This document shows positions 1-8,120 of a stretch of DNA of 64,000 bases, in pieces (position 1 is the stretch's first letter; the number at the start of each line of letters is the position of its first letter). The translations under genes and the position numbers were made by a program. This DNA comes from Treponema sp. OMZ 790 (GTDB lineage: Bacteria > Spirochaetota > Spirochaetia > Treponematales > Treponemataceae), in contig NZ_CP051201.1 in the NCBI RefSeq assembly GCF_024181285.1, positions 124,001 through 188,000 on the forward strand, read 5' to 3'. Under the pieces are notes generated by a model that did not search any database, had not been told where the DNA came from, and was given only the letters and a program-made list of their open reading frames with translations.

Positions 1-1850
1 ACAAAAAACTTACAATATACGATCCTTCCGGGGAAAAGAAAAAAATCGATATTGACGAGTTTGCAAAAACATGGACAGGTTATACTGTTTTTCTTAGTCC
101 TTCAGCCGAATTTAAAATGCAGGACAATACCAAGGGATTTTTTGAACGCTTTGCACCTCTTTTAAAACCCTATATCCATGAGATAATTCAAATTATAATA
201 GCATCTTTTTTATTGACCTTTTTCGGTATTATAAGTTCCCTTTATTTTAGATATATAATAGACGATGTAGTTTATTCAAAAGCTTTTACGTCTCTTACAA
301 GCCTTTCTATAGGAATAATTATTTTAACTCTTTTTTCCTCAGGGCTTTCTGCGGTACGTTCCCATATTATTTTGTTTTTTTCGTTAAAAATGGATTACCA
401 TCTTATCTTTTCATATTTTAAACATGTATTTTCTCTTCCTATAAAATTTTTCGATACAAGAAAAACGGGCGAAATTCTTTCCCGTATAAATGATGCTCAA
501 AAGGTACGTTCTGCCCTTTCCGGAACTGCCGTTTCGGTTGTCATTGATTCTTGTATGGTAATTATTGCAGGTGTAGTACTTTATTTTAAATCTTCATTTC
601 TTTTTTGGATAGGTCTTATTACCGTGCCATTATCTTCTATTATAATATGGCTTTTTTCAAAAAAATTTGCAAAGGGCTACCGTGAGCTTATGGGACAATT
701 ATCCGAAGTACAGTCATACTTGGTTGAAGCCGTTTCAGGGGCGGCCTCATTAAAGGCCCTTAATGCAGAAGATTCCGTTTATGATGAATATGAAAAAAGA
801 GAGGTAAAGGCCGTAAAAATAAACTATAGACTTGGAGTTTTAAGCAATATTCAATCTTTTTTAAATTCTATTTTAACGGGTTGGAGTTCAAATATTATTT
901 TTTTTGTAGGGACTTATTTAATTTTAAAGGATCAATTTACCGTAGGACAGCTCATCTCATTCAATGCTCTTTTGAGCTTTTTTACAAGTCCTCTCCAAAG
1001 GCTTTTAACATTGCAGCCTAGTTTGCAGGAAGCCTTTGTTGCAGGAAGCCGATTGGGAGAAATTTTCGATTTAAAAAAAGAAATAGCCGATGAAGGGCAT
1101 TGGATAAAACCTGAAAAAATTTTAGGTAACATCGAAATCAAAGATTTGATTTTTAGATATGGAACGCGTAATCCTGTTTTAAATAAGATATCTTTAAACA
1201 TAAATGCAGGGGAAAGTATAGGTTTTGTCGGAGCATCAGGCTCGGGAAAAACAAGCCTTATTAAACTGCTTTTAAAATTTTATTCGCCTGAATCAGGCTC
1301 AATAAAAATTGACGGACATAATATTGAAGATATAGATACAAAAGCTCTCCGTGCAAAAATAGGCTATGTGCCTCAAGATATCTTTTTATTTTCCGGAACC
1401 ATTGCACAAAATATTTCTCTTCATGATGACAATGCTTCTATTGAAGATATTATAAGGGTCTCGATGGAGACGGGAGTGCATTCTTTTGTCGAAAACCTGC
1501 CTGAAAGATATAATACGGTCCTTGCAGAAAGAGGTGCAAGCCTTTCAGGCGGAGAAAGACAGCGCATAGCTCTTGCCCGCGCCCTTATATCGGATCCTGA
1601 CCTTTTAATCTTTGATGAAGCTACAAGTAATCTTGATACAATATCCGAAAAACAAATTCACGGTATAATCGAAAATATAAAAATAAAAAAAGTAACCACT
1701 ATTATGATTGCGCATAGACTTACAACCGTAAAAAATTGCGATAAAATTTTTGTAATGCAAAACGGTACAATTGCAGAAGAAGGTAATCACTCATCTCTTT
1801 TAGAAAAAAAAGGCTTATACTATAAGCTGTGGAATGGAGATGTTCTATGA
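1..1850 (+). CDS. Peptidase-containing ABC exporter (PCAT), 5' end cut by window
   Basis: This inner-membrane exporter should cut double-glycine leaders from peptides and pump them out. The reading frame is open from base 3, before the first ATG at 117. The residues before that ATG (…YDPSGEKK…FAKTWTGYTVFLSPS) match the end of a C39 peptidase domain, so the true start lies outside the window. Then come about six membrane segments, and an ATPase domain with Walker A GASGSGKT (about residue 372 counted from the ATG at 117), signature LSGGERQR (about 475) and Walker B LLIFDEAT (about 495). The stop overlaps the next start (ATGA). Together with the next two genes it forms a complete type I secretion system beside two GG-leader peptide genes, its likely substrates. 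The C39 catalytic Cys and His are upstream of the window and cannot be checked. Confidence 0.93.
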   Translation, partial: KKLTIYDPSGEKKKIDIDEFAKTWTGYTVFLSPSAEFKMQDNTKGFFERFAPLLKPYIHEIIQIIIASFLLTFFGIISSLYFRYIIDDVVYSKAFTSLTSLSIGIIILTLFSSGLSAVRSHIILFFSLKMDYHLIFSYFKHVFSLPIKFFDTRKTGEILSRINDAQKVRSALSGTAVSVVIDSCMVIIAGVVLYFKSSFLFWIGLITVPLSSIIIWLFSKKFAKGYRELMGQLSEVQSYLVEAVSGAASLKALNAEDSVYDEYEKREVKAVKINYRLGVLSNIQSFLNSILTGWSSNIIFFVGTYLILKDQFTVGQLISFNALLSFFTSPLQRLLTLQPSLQEAFVAGSRLGEIFDLKKEIADEGHWIKPEKILGNIEIKDLIFRYGTRNPVLNKISLNINAGESIGFVGASGSGKTSLIKLLLKFYSPESGSIKIDGHNIEDIDTKALRAKIGYVPQDIFLFSGTIAQNISLHDDNASIEDIIRVSMETGVHSFVENLPERYNTVLAERGASLSGGERQRIALARALISDPDLLIFDEATSNLDTISEKQIHGIIENIKIKKVTTIMIAHRLTTVKNCDKIFVMQNGTIAEEGNHSSLLEKKGLYYKLWNGDVL

Positions 1851-2989
1851 GAGTAAAGGATTTGGAAACGATTAAAAATAGAATTCTTTTTTTTGAGTAC
1901 AGGCTTCCGATAGTTTATACATGCTTTATTTATATAATTTTATCCGTCTTTATAATTAGTCTTTTGTGGATATGTTTTGCAGAAATGGATCAGACGGTAA
2001 AGGCGGCCGGTGTCTTACGGTTAAAAACAAATACCTCAATAGGCAAGGCGGCTTATTCCGGCACGGTAAAATCAAAGAAATTTAAATCCGGTTCTAAAAT
2101 AAAGAAAGGGGATATTCTTTTGATTTTGGAAACTGCCGATATTGAAGAAGATAAGACTAATACCGAAAACGAAATACATCGGTTAAACAAAGAAATTAAT
2201 AATCTTCTTTTATATGAAAAGGCTGTTCATTCGGATAAAAATAATATTTCTTTGGAACAAGCCATAGCTAAGGCCAGAGCCGAAATATATTTTGCAAAAA
2301 AAGAAAAGTTAAGAATTTTTTATGAAGAGGCAAAAGAAGAATATGCTCACGAAAAAGGATTGCCTTCTTCGATGAAAACAAAAAAATCGTTAAGTTCTCT
2401 TTTTGATAAATTTAAGATTGCAGAATTGGATTATAAAACTTTTAGTGCGCAAGAAATAATAAACATAGAAACCGAAAAAAATCTACTTACACAAAAACTT
2501 GAATCTGCTAAAAAAACTTTAACCCGTCTTAATAAAGAAATATACGAAAGTAAAATAATATCGCCTCTTAACGGCACAGTAGAAGAATTGATTAGAATAA
2601 ACGAAGGGGATTATATATTTGCAGGTACGGAAATACTTCGTATTATTCCCGATATGATAGAAGAATTAAAAGCCGAGTTGATAATATCAGATAAGGATAT
2701 AGCCGAATTAAAAACCGGTATGGAGGTAAATTTAAAATTTACGGCTCTCCCGCCTTCCGAATACGGTGTTTTAAAGGGTATAATTACAAATATTTCCAAT
2801 GACAGCTTTAATAATCAAAATACTCCCTCATTTTTTTTAGTCGATGCCGATATTCTTTCTTCTTCTTTAAAAAATAATGAGCAAAAGGAAGTTAAGTTAA
2901 AACCCGGAATGAGTACCGAAGCCCGTATTATAATAAAACGTAAAACAATTATAAAATTTATCTTAGAAAAACTGGACTTTGTTAAATGA
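1847..2989 (+). CDS. HlyD-family membrane fusion protein of the peptide exporter
   Basis: This periplasmic adaptor should link the ABC exporter to the outer-membrane channel. The 380-residue protein has a short cytoplasmic N-terminus, one membrane helix at about residues 24-46, a lipoyl-like half (GTVKSKKFKSGSKIKKGDIL), a long charged coiled-coil region, the second lipoyl half (ISPLNGTVEEL) and a beta-barrel region. The ATG at 1847 is chosen because GGAG lies seven bases upstream and it overlaps the exporter stop as ATGA; an in-frame ATG at 1829 is less well placed. The 3' end overlaps the next gene by four bases, so the three genes look translationally coupled. Confidence 0.9.
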   Translation: MRVKDLETIKNRILFFEYRLPIVYTCFIYIILSVFIISLLWICFAEMDQTVKAAGVLRLKTNTSIGKAAYSGTVKSKKFKSGSKIKKGDILLILETADIEEDKTNTENEIHRLNKEINNLLLYEKAVHSDKNNISLEQAIAKARAEIYFAKKEKLRIFYEEAKEEYAHEKGLPSSMKTKKSLSSLFDKFKIAELDYKTFSAQEIINIETEKNLLTQKLESAKKTLTRLNKEIYESKIISPLNGTVEELIRINEGDYIFAGTEILRIIPDMIEELKAELIISDKDIAELKTGMEVNLKFTALPPSEYGVLKGIITNISNDSFNNQNTPSFFLVDADILSSSLKNNEQKEVKLKPGMSTEARIIIKRKTIIKFILEKLDFVK

Positions 2990-4371
2990 AACGTATTGGT
3001 TTAATATTGTTGTTTTTGATTTTCCCATATTTACTTTTTACTGAAAGCCGTGATTGGGAAGAATTTTTTAATGAACGGCTTTCATATTCTTTATCAGCCT
3101 CCTTAAAAGATATCGAATTAAAAAAGATAGAACTTTTGGAATATAAAGAAAAAACAAAATGGATACCCTCTCTTTCTTTTGATTTTCCAAAACTATTTGC
3201 ATGGAAAAATATTCCTGTAGAACTTACTAATACAAATTCTTTAATTAAGAAAAAATATGCTGATGTTTTTAGCGGTAAGTATTCTCTATTGTTAAATCAA
3301 GCCTTGCCCTCAGCCGGAAATATTTTATTTTCATTTAATTTTAATTATGAGAACTTATTACAAAGTAAAGAATTTAAACATAGCCCTTCTTTTGCGATTC
3401 GATTTACTCAGCCCATAACTAAATATAGTTTCGGTTTTATAAATGAAGCAAAAAAAATAAAGTTTTTAAAAAGCTCGGTTAAAGAAAAAAGATTTGCACT
3501 CTATGCCGATTTTATTAAAACATTTTTAAAATCGGCTTTAAATATCGAAGTTTTAAGTGCAGAATCGGAATACTTAAAAAATAATTATCTTTATGCAGCA
3601 GAACAATATTCTGCAGCCGAAGCTGAGTTTAAAAAAGAAAGATTTAAAAAAAGTGAATTATTAAAGGTAAAACAAAAGATGATTGAAGCAAAACAAGAAT
3701 ACGATTTAAATCTAAATTCTTTAAATAGATTAAAAGAAGAGTTTGTCTTAAATTATAATTATGAGTACTCTTTAATGAATGAACAAGATCCTTCTTCTCT
3801 TATTATTTTTTTGGAACCCCTTTTTTTTGATTCGTATATTTTTGATGTACAAAATATCGAATATGAAATATTTTTATTAAACACGGAAAAAGAGCAAGCC
3901 CATATTAAAAATGCTCCCCGCTTTAGTATAGGTTTTTCAGTTGAGCCTAATCCCTTAAAAAACAGGCTTTACTCTTATGCCGGCTCGTGGCAAAACCTTA
4001 AAAAAGCTGAATGGCTTCCTGAATTTTTTGCTTCCTTTTCTTGGACTCCCGATTATACTCTTACACAAAAAAAAGAAATAGATTTGATCGATTTAAAAAT
4101 ATCTTATGCAAAAAATAAACTCAAAGCTTTAAAAGAAAAAAAAGAAATTAAAAATAAAACTAAAATCTTACGGGTAAAAAATCTAAAAGAAGATTTAAAT
4201 ATCCTTTCCGAAAATTTATATCTTTATTTTGAATTAAATGAAGAATATAAAAAACTTTATAAAGATGTAGCCGTAACAAAGCTTAATTTGTTGGAACACA
4301 CCGTAAACTATTCCCGTCAAAAACTTTTAAAATTTAAAAAACTTAAAGACCTGATTTTTGAAATCTTTTAA
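2986..4371 (+). CDS. TolC-like outer-membrane efflux protein
   Basis: The 461-residue protein has an N-terminal signal peptide (about residues 1-20) followed by long amphipathic and coiled-coil-forming stretches rich in Lys, Glu and Leu. This is the usual look of an outer-membrane factor that forms the exit duct of a type I secretion system. Sequence identity to named TolC proteins is not obvious by eye, so the call rests on position (last gene of an ABC exporter-HlyD operon, ATGA overlap), length and signal peptide. It ends about 27 bases before the promoter of the first peptide gene, so the exporter and peptide genes are probably separate transcription units. Confidence 0.75.
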   Translation: MKRIGLILLFLIFPYLLFTESRDWEEFFNERLSYSLSASLKDIELKKIELLEYKEKTKWIPSLSFDFPKLFAWKNIPVELTNTNSLIKKKYADVFSGKYSLLLNQALPSAGNILFSFNFNYENLLQSKEFKHSPSFAIRFTQPITKYSFGFINEAKKIKFLKSSVKEKRFALYADFIKTFLKSALNIEVLSAESEYLKNNYLYAAEQYSAAEAEFKKERFKKSELLKVKQKMIEAKQEYDLNLNSLNRLKEEFVLNYNYEYSLMNEQDPSSLIIFLEPLFFDSYIFDVQNIEYEIFLLNTEKEQAHIKNAPRFSIGFSVEPNPLKNRLYSYAGSWQNLKKAEWLPEFFASFSWTPDYTLTQKKEIDLIDLKISYAKNKLKALKEKKEIKNKTKILRVKNLKEDLNILSENLYLYFELNEEYKKLYKDVAVTKLNLLEHTVNYSRQKLLKFKKLKDLIFEIF

Positions 4372-4397
4372 AAAGTGTAAATTTATGTAAAAAACAC

Positions 4398-4425
4398 TTG
4401 ACATATTACAAAAGCATGGTAGAAT
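4398..4425 (+). promoter_or_regulatory. Sigma-70-type promoter of the first GG-leader peptide gene
   Basis: TTGACA at 4398-4403 and TAGAAT at 4420-4425 are separated by 16 bases. The same two boxes with the same spacing recur at 6130-6157 before the second peptide gene. The predicted leader of about 65 bases holds a small inverted repeat (GTTTAG…CTAAAC) and the ribosome-binding site AAAGGAG before the ATG at 4497. Confidence 0.8.
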
Positions 4426-4496
4426 TAAGGTAAGGTTTTTTTAAAATACTAAAAATATTTAGGTTTAGGTGTAAAAATCTAAACAAAGGAGTTTTT

Positions 4497-4673
4497 ATGA
4501 AAGATTTATTAAACAATGGGTTTCAGCCTGTGTCTGAAACAGAAATGATGATGGTTGAGGGTGGAGGAGGTGCTTCAGATATGGTAATAGATGGTGATCA
4601 TCCTGGAGCTCAAAGACCGGCACCTCCTCCACCTCCATCAGGAGGCAGAGGTAATTCATATTCCAATCAATAG
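4497..4673 (+). CDS. GG-leader secreted peptide precursor with proline-rich core
   Basis: This 58-residue gene has the ribosome-binding site AAAGGAG and a strong promoter. The leader ends GFQPVSETEMMMVEGG, a double-glycine bacteriocin-type leader; it differs from the leader of the gene at 6228 at one residue (D3 for K3). Cleavage after Gly23 would release a 35-residue peptide that starts GGASDM, contains the run PAPPPPPSGG and ends NSYSNQ. No Cys is present, so a lanthionine or disulfide is excluded. It lies next to a peptidase-containing exporter. Whether the product is a bacteriocin, a signal or something else is unknown. A terminator hairpin follows and an S41-like gene comes next. Confidence 0.82.
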   Translation: MKDLLNNGFQPVSETEMMMVEGGGGASDMVIDGDHPGAQRPAPPPPPSGGRGNSYSNQ

Positions 4674-4690
4674 GATAATATGATTCAGCG

Positions 4691-4732
4691 AAAGGACTGC
4701 ATGACGTTTTTTTAGGTTGTGTAGTCCTTTTT
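4691..4732 (+). terminator. Terminator hairpin between peptide gene and S41 gene
   Basis: AAAGGACT (4691-4698) pairs with AGTCCTTT (4723-4730), followed by further T residues. It lies 18 bases after the peptide stop and 15 bases before the start of the S41-like gene. No second promoter is visible, so that gene probably depends on readthrough. Confidence 0.7.
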
Positions 4733-4746
4733 ATCGGCATCCTACA

Positions 4747-6024
4747 ATGAAAAAGAAAAAATTAATATTCCGAACTATAGTATTTATTTTTGTTTTTGTA
4801 TATGTTGCAATAGCTCTTAGTGTATCAAAGAAAAATGATACAATATCCGGTTTTATTTCTGTCGAAAAAATGAAGGCTGATTATGAATATTTTTGGGATT
4901 TTATTTATAAGGGTTATCCTTTTAGTGAAGTGTGTGACCGAAAAGGTATAGATTTAAAAGAAATACAACAAGCGGGATATAGATATTTATCGGATCCTAT
5001 GATGCAGCATTCTTATTATTTTTTTTATGGTGATTTATGCAGAAAAATTACCGGTAATCGATATATGGGACATCTTTATCCTTCCGATTATTTTGATTAT
5101 AAGAAAATATTTAAGCAGAGCACAGCTCAGGTTCCATTGCGTGAGCAAGAAGCTTTGATAGATAATTTTTATGCTTTAATGCCTAAAACAGGTGCTTTTG
5201 CCGATAAAGAAGATATGCTGTATGCAGGTAATTTTAAAAATATAAATCCTCCGTTGATGAGGAATCGTAAGTATTCAAAACCATATATAAAGATAATAAA
5301 TACTGATTATATTGCATACATAAAAATTAACTCCTTTCTTATAACGGAAGGGGAAGAAAAACAAGAATACCTAAAAGTTTTAAAAGATTTTTTTATTGAA
5401 ACTGCCGATTACAAACATATTATTATAGACATACAAAATAACGGAGGCGGGTACACCGATAACTATGAAGCAATAATATCTCCAAATATAGAGGAAAATC
5501 TGACAATAGTTTCTTATGGTCTTTATAACCTAAATAAATATAATGATATTTATTTAGATATGTTTTTGAACTATAACGATGTGAAAAAGATAGAAAAGCA
5601 TGAAGTTCCAAATATAGAAAACTGCGGTAGCGTAAAAAATGATAAGGCTTATAAATTAAAAAATGTAATTTTTTCTCGTCCTATTAAGGGATGTAAACCT
5701 TGTGAAAATAAGAAGTTTTGGCTTTTAGTAAGCAGTGATTCATATTCAGGAGCGGATCGTTTTGCTGATGTTTGTAAAAGAACAGGATTTGCTACAGTGA
5801 TCGGGACTAATACGGGAGGAGCCGGAACAAATGGTGAATCGCCTATGTATATTGCTCTCCCCAACAGCGGCTTATTGATAAAGTTTGATTTTATGTACGG
5901 TTTAACCGAGGATGGGTATTGCGCTGACGAATTCGGCACCGCTCCCGATATTTATAATCTCCCCGGTAAAGATGCTTTAGAAACTTGCTTGGAAGCTATA
6001 AAAAACTTAGAACAGAAGAACTAG
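4747..6024 (+). CDS. S41-family (tail-specific-protease-like) membrane-anchored protein, copy 1
   Basis: The 425-residue protein has one N-terminal membrane anchor (about residues 6-24) and an S41 peptidase-type domain. Visible S41 hallmarks are IIIDIQNNGGG, then SDSYSGADRF with the serine in the nucleophile position, and VIGTNTGGAG. The lysine that classical C-terminal processing proteases carry in the last motif (GKG) is absent. The ATG at 4747 is chosen because the membrane anchor follows directly; the ribosome-binding site is weak. It follows a GG-leader peptide gene, so processing, immunity or maturation of that peptide are possible roles, none shown. Its C-terminal 29 residues are nearly identical to those of copy 2. 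Confidence 0.85.
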   Translation: MKKKKLIFRTIVFIFVFVYVAIALSVSKKNDTISGFISVEKMKADYEYFWDFIYKGYPFSEVCDRKGIDLKEIQQAGYRYLSDPMMQHSYYFFYGDLCRKITGNRYMGHLYPSDYFDYKKIFKQSTAQVPLREQEALIDNFYALMPKTGAFADKEDMLYAGNFKNINPPLMRNRKYSKPYIKIINTDYIAYIKINSFLITEGEEKQEYLKVLKDFFIETADYKHIIIDIQNNGGGYTDNYEAIISPNIEENLTIVSYGLYNLNKYNDIYLDMFLNYNDVKKIEKHEVPNIENCGSVKNDKAYKLKNVIFSRPIKGCKPCENKKFWLLVSSDSYSGADRFADVCKRTGFATVIGTNTGGAGTNGESPMYIALPNSGLLIKFDFMYGLTEDGYCADEFGTAPDIYNLPGKDALETCLEAIKNLEQKN

Positions 6025-6040
6025 TTTTTACCGTTTAATT

Positions 6041-6090
6041 TAACCGCCAAACGTTGAGCTTATGAGATATTTGCGTTCCTTGCGGTTTAA
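6041..6090. repeat. Short form of AACCGC…GCGGTT palindromic repeat
   Basis: The stretch begins TAACCGCCAAACGTTGAGCT and ends TTGCGTTCCTTGCGGTTTAA. Both ends match the ends of the longer element at 7924-8040, so this looks like an internally deleted copy. It lies between S41 copy 1 and the second peptide promoter. Confidence 0.6.
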
Positions 6091-6129
6091 TAAAAATAAA
6101 TAAAAATCTACAAATTTATGTGAAAAAAC

Positions 6130-6157
6130 TTGACATATTATAAAAGCATGGTAGAAT
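6130..6157 (+). promoter_or_regulatory. Sigma-70-type promoter of the second GG-leader peptide gene
   Basis: TTGACA at 6130-6135 and TAGAAT at 6152-6157 are separated by 16 bases. The region from about 6110 to the leader-coding sequence is nearly identical to that before the gene at 4497, so the promoter was duplicated with the peptide gene. Confidence 0.8.
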
Positions 6158-6227
6158 TAAGGTAAGTTTTTTTTAAAAGACTAAAAATATTTAGGTTTAG
6201 GTGTAAAATCTAAACAAAGGAGTTTTT

Positions 6228-6521
6228 ATGAAAAAATTATTGAACAATGGGTTTCAGCCTGTGTCTGAAACAGAGATGATGATGGTTGAGGGAGGATACC
6301 GAAATGCTTCGGCTGCTTGTGGTAAAGGCTTTGATGTGCCATCTTTCAGTGGCAAAAAAAAGATTGATCAGTATGATCAATTAAAAAATGAAAATACTGA
6401 TGAACCTTATATGTCACCTGAAGTTAGATTGACAATGTTTATTATGGAATTTCAACGTAAAAGTGGAGGATCATCAGGAAGATTAGATATGTGCATAAGT
6501 AGTTTAAATGATTATTTTTAA
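6228..6521 (+). CDS. GG-leader secreted peptide precursor, longer core
   Basis: This 97-residue precursor carries the leader …GFQPVSETEMMMVEGG, shared with the gene at 4497. After Gly23 the core is unrelated: about 74 residues, starting YRNASAACGKG, with two cysteines (one near residue 31 and one near the end in DMCISS) that could form a disulfide, and a Lys-rich patch. The pattern of conserved leader and divergent core is typical of peptides that share one exporter. Ribosome-binding site AAAGGAG is seven bases from the ATG. A terminator hairpin follows at 6535. Function is unknown. Confidence 0.85.
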   Translation: MKKLLNNGFQPVSETEMMMVEGGYRNASAACGKGFDVPSFSGKKKIDQYDQLKNENTDEPYMSPEVRLTMFIMEFQRKSGGSSGRLDMCISSLNDYF

Positions 6522-6534
6522 GCTATTTTAAATT

Positions 6535-6564
6535 CAGCCCTATAAGATTTTATAGGGCTGTTTT
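6535..6564 (+). terminator. Terminator hairpin after second peptide gene
   Basis: CAGCCCTATAA and TTATAGGGCTG form a perfect 11-bp stem with a four-base loop, followed by TTTT. It lies directly before S41 copy 2 (ATG at 6584), the same arrangement as after the first peptide gene. Confidence 0.8.
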
Positions 6565-6583
6565 GAATGTTGAGAAATTTTAC

Positions 6584-7906
6584 ATGAATAAAAAAACATT
6601 GTTTACACTTATCACTATTTTATTTTTTGTTGGAATTGCAGCTTACATTGTCTTTGTATATCTTCCTTATCAAAAGGACTATGCTTTATACAAAGATACT
6701 TTTATGTCCAAACAAAAGATGCAAAATGATTTTTATTATGTTTGGGATTTTATTGAAAACGGTTATCCTTTTAAAAATGTATGTATCAGAGCAGGAGCAG
6801 ATTTAAAAGCTATCAAGGAAGAGTATGCAAATCGTCTGCATGAGCCTAAAAATGAGTTTGAATATTATTTATTTTATTCAAGTCTATTTAATAAAATAAC
6901 ATCTAAAAAAGAAATAGGGCATTTATCGGTATATAATATCAATTTGTTGAAGCCTTATACTAACAAAGTTCAATATACAAAAGTTTATGATAATGATGAA
7001 CAAGTAAATAAATTTTATTCACATGTAATAGATATTATGTTTAAATCGCTTGATAATCAAAATATAAAAGAGTTGGCGGAGAAATATAATTTGGATATTG
7101 ATACGGATAAACGAAGTTTTGTAGAAGCGGATTTCGATATGATAGCAAGCAGGATTATAGTAAAAAATAAAATCGGGTATATAAATATAAAAAGCTTTTT
7201 CCCTTATGGTGTAGATAAATATACCGAAAGACTTGTTAAAATATTAAAATCATTTGAGACTTTTGAGCATTTAATTATTGATCTACGTGGAAATAATGGC
7301 GGATATTCTGAAATCTGGCAAAATTTTATTGTTGCTCCAATTGTCAAGAGACAATTAGTATATTATAGTACCGCTGTATTTAATAGTACAAATAAATTTA
7401 TAAAAATATTAAATAGTAGATTAAAATTTAAATTAGAAAAATCTATATTGGGCGAGTATAGTGAAGTAAAATTTCATATAATCAATGAAAAAGATAAAAA
7501 TGATTTTGATTCTATCGTTGAATATGTTCATAGAATAAAATTATCGGAACATAAAGTTTTTTTTACCGGAAAGATATGGTTGTTGATTGATCGAGATACA
7601 ATATCTGCTGCTTCACATTTTGCATATTATTCTAAACTTATGAGTACAGGAATATTTAAAGAATTTGCAACAGTTGTAGGTGAAAATACTGGAGGACAAG
7701 GCCTTAATGGATTTCCTTCAATGAGATTATATTTAAAACTTCCTGAAAGCCATATGCTGATACAAAGCGACATGACTTACGGACTCAACCCGGATGGTTC
7801 TTGTCATGATGAAACAGGCACAGCCCCTGATATTTATAATCTCCCCGGTAAAGATGCTTTAGAGACTTGTTTGGAAACTATAAAAAACTTAGAGCAAAAA
7901 AACTAG
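6584..7906 (+). CDS. S41-family membrane-anchored protein, copy 2
   Basis: The 440-residue protein has one membrane helix at about residues 5-25 and the S41 motifs LIIDLRGNNGG, DRDTISAASHFA (putative nucleophile Ser in TIS) and VVGENTGGQG. As in copy 1, the lysine of classical processing proteases is missing. The body is quite divergent from copies 1 and 3, but the last 29 residues are almost the same as copy 1 (GTAPDIYNLPGKDALETCLE), and the match continues into the 3' non-coding DNA. ATG 6584 is chosen because the hydrophobic anchor follows; the upstream TTG at 6563 lies inside the terminator. The role beside a GG-leader peptide is unknown. Confidence 0.84.
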   Translation: MNKKTLFTLITILFFVGIAAYIVFVYLPYQKDYALYKDTFMSKQKMQNDFYYVWDFIENGYPFKNVCIRAGADLKAIKEEYANRLHEPKNEFEYYLFYSSLFNKITSKKEIGHLSVYNINLLKPYTNKVQYTKVYDNDEQVNKFYSHVIDIMFKSLDNQNIKELAEKYNLDIDTDKRSFVEADFDMIASRIIVKNKIGYINIKSFFPYGVDKYTERLVKILKSFETFEHLIIDLRGNNGGYSEIWQNFIVAPIVKRQLVYYSTAVFNSTNKFIKILNSRLKFKLEKSILGEYSEVKFHIINEKDKNDFDSIVEYVHRIKLSEHKVFFTGKIWLLIDRDTISAASHFAYYSKLMSTGIFKEFATVVGENTGGQGLNGFPSMRLYLKLPESHMLIQSDMTYGLNPDGSCHDETGTAPDIYNLPGKDALETCLETIKNLEQKN

Positions 7907-7923
7907 TTTTTATCTGTTTAATT

Positions 7924-8040
7924 TAACCGCAAAGCATTGAGCTTATGCTCAACTTCGCGAAGGGCGCAAAGGAATTTTAAGGTAGCTTTTATAAGCAATA
8001 TTTTAATTAGTCTTTGCGGTCTTTGCGTTCCTTGCGGTTT
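7924..8040. repeat. 117-bp palindromic repeat element with AACCGCAAAG-type ends
   Basis: The left end reads AACCGCAAAGC and the right end CTTTGCGTTCCTTGCGGTTT, which are imperfect inverted copies of one another. The middle contains a further dyad (TTGAGC…GCTCAA) and GAAGGGCGCAAAGGAA. It has no coding capacity and sits between S41 copies 2 and 3. A shorter derivative is at 6041-6090. It resembles a small non-autonomous repeat rather than a gene. Confidence 0.6.
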
Positions 8041-8120
8041 ATTTTTATAAAGCCCTTGATTTATTGCAGAGTTGTGATATAATTAAAATAGAATTCGGTA
8101 AAGGAGGTAAAATAAATATT

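Noticed and set aside
4495..4740. Open frame on the minus strand across the first peptide gene
   Set aside because: It is antisense to a gene with a promoter, ribosome-binding site and GG leader; it has no start signals of its own.
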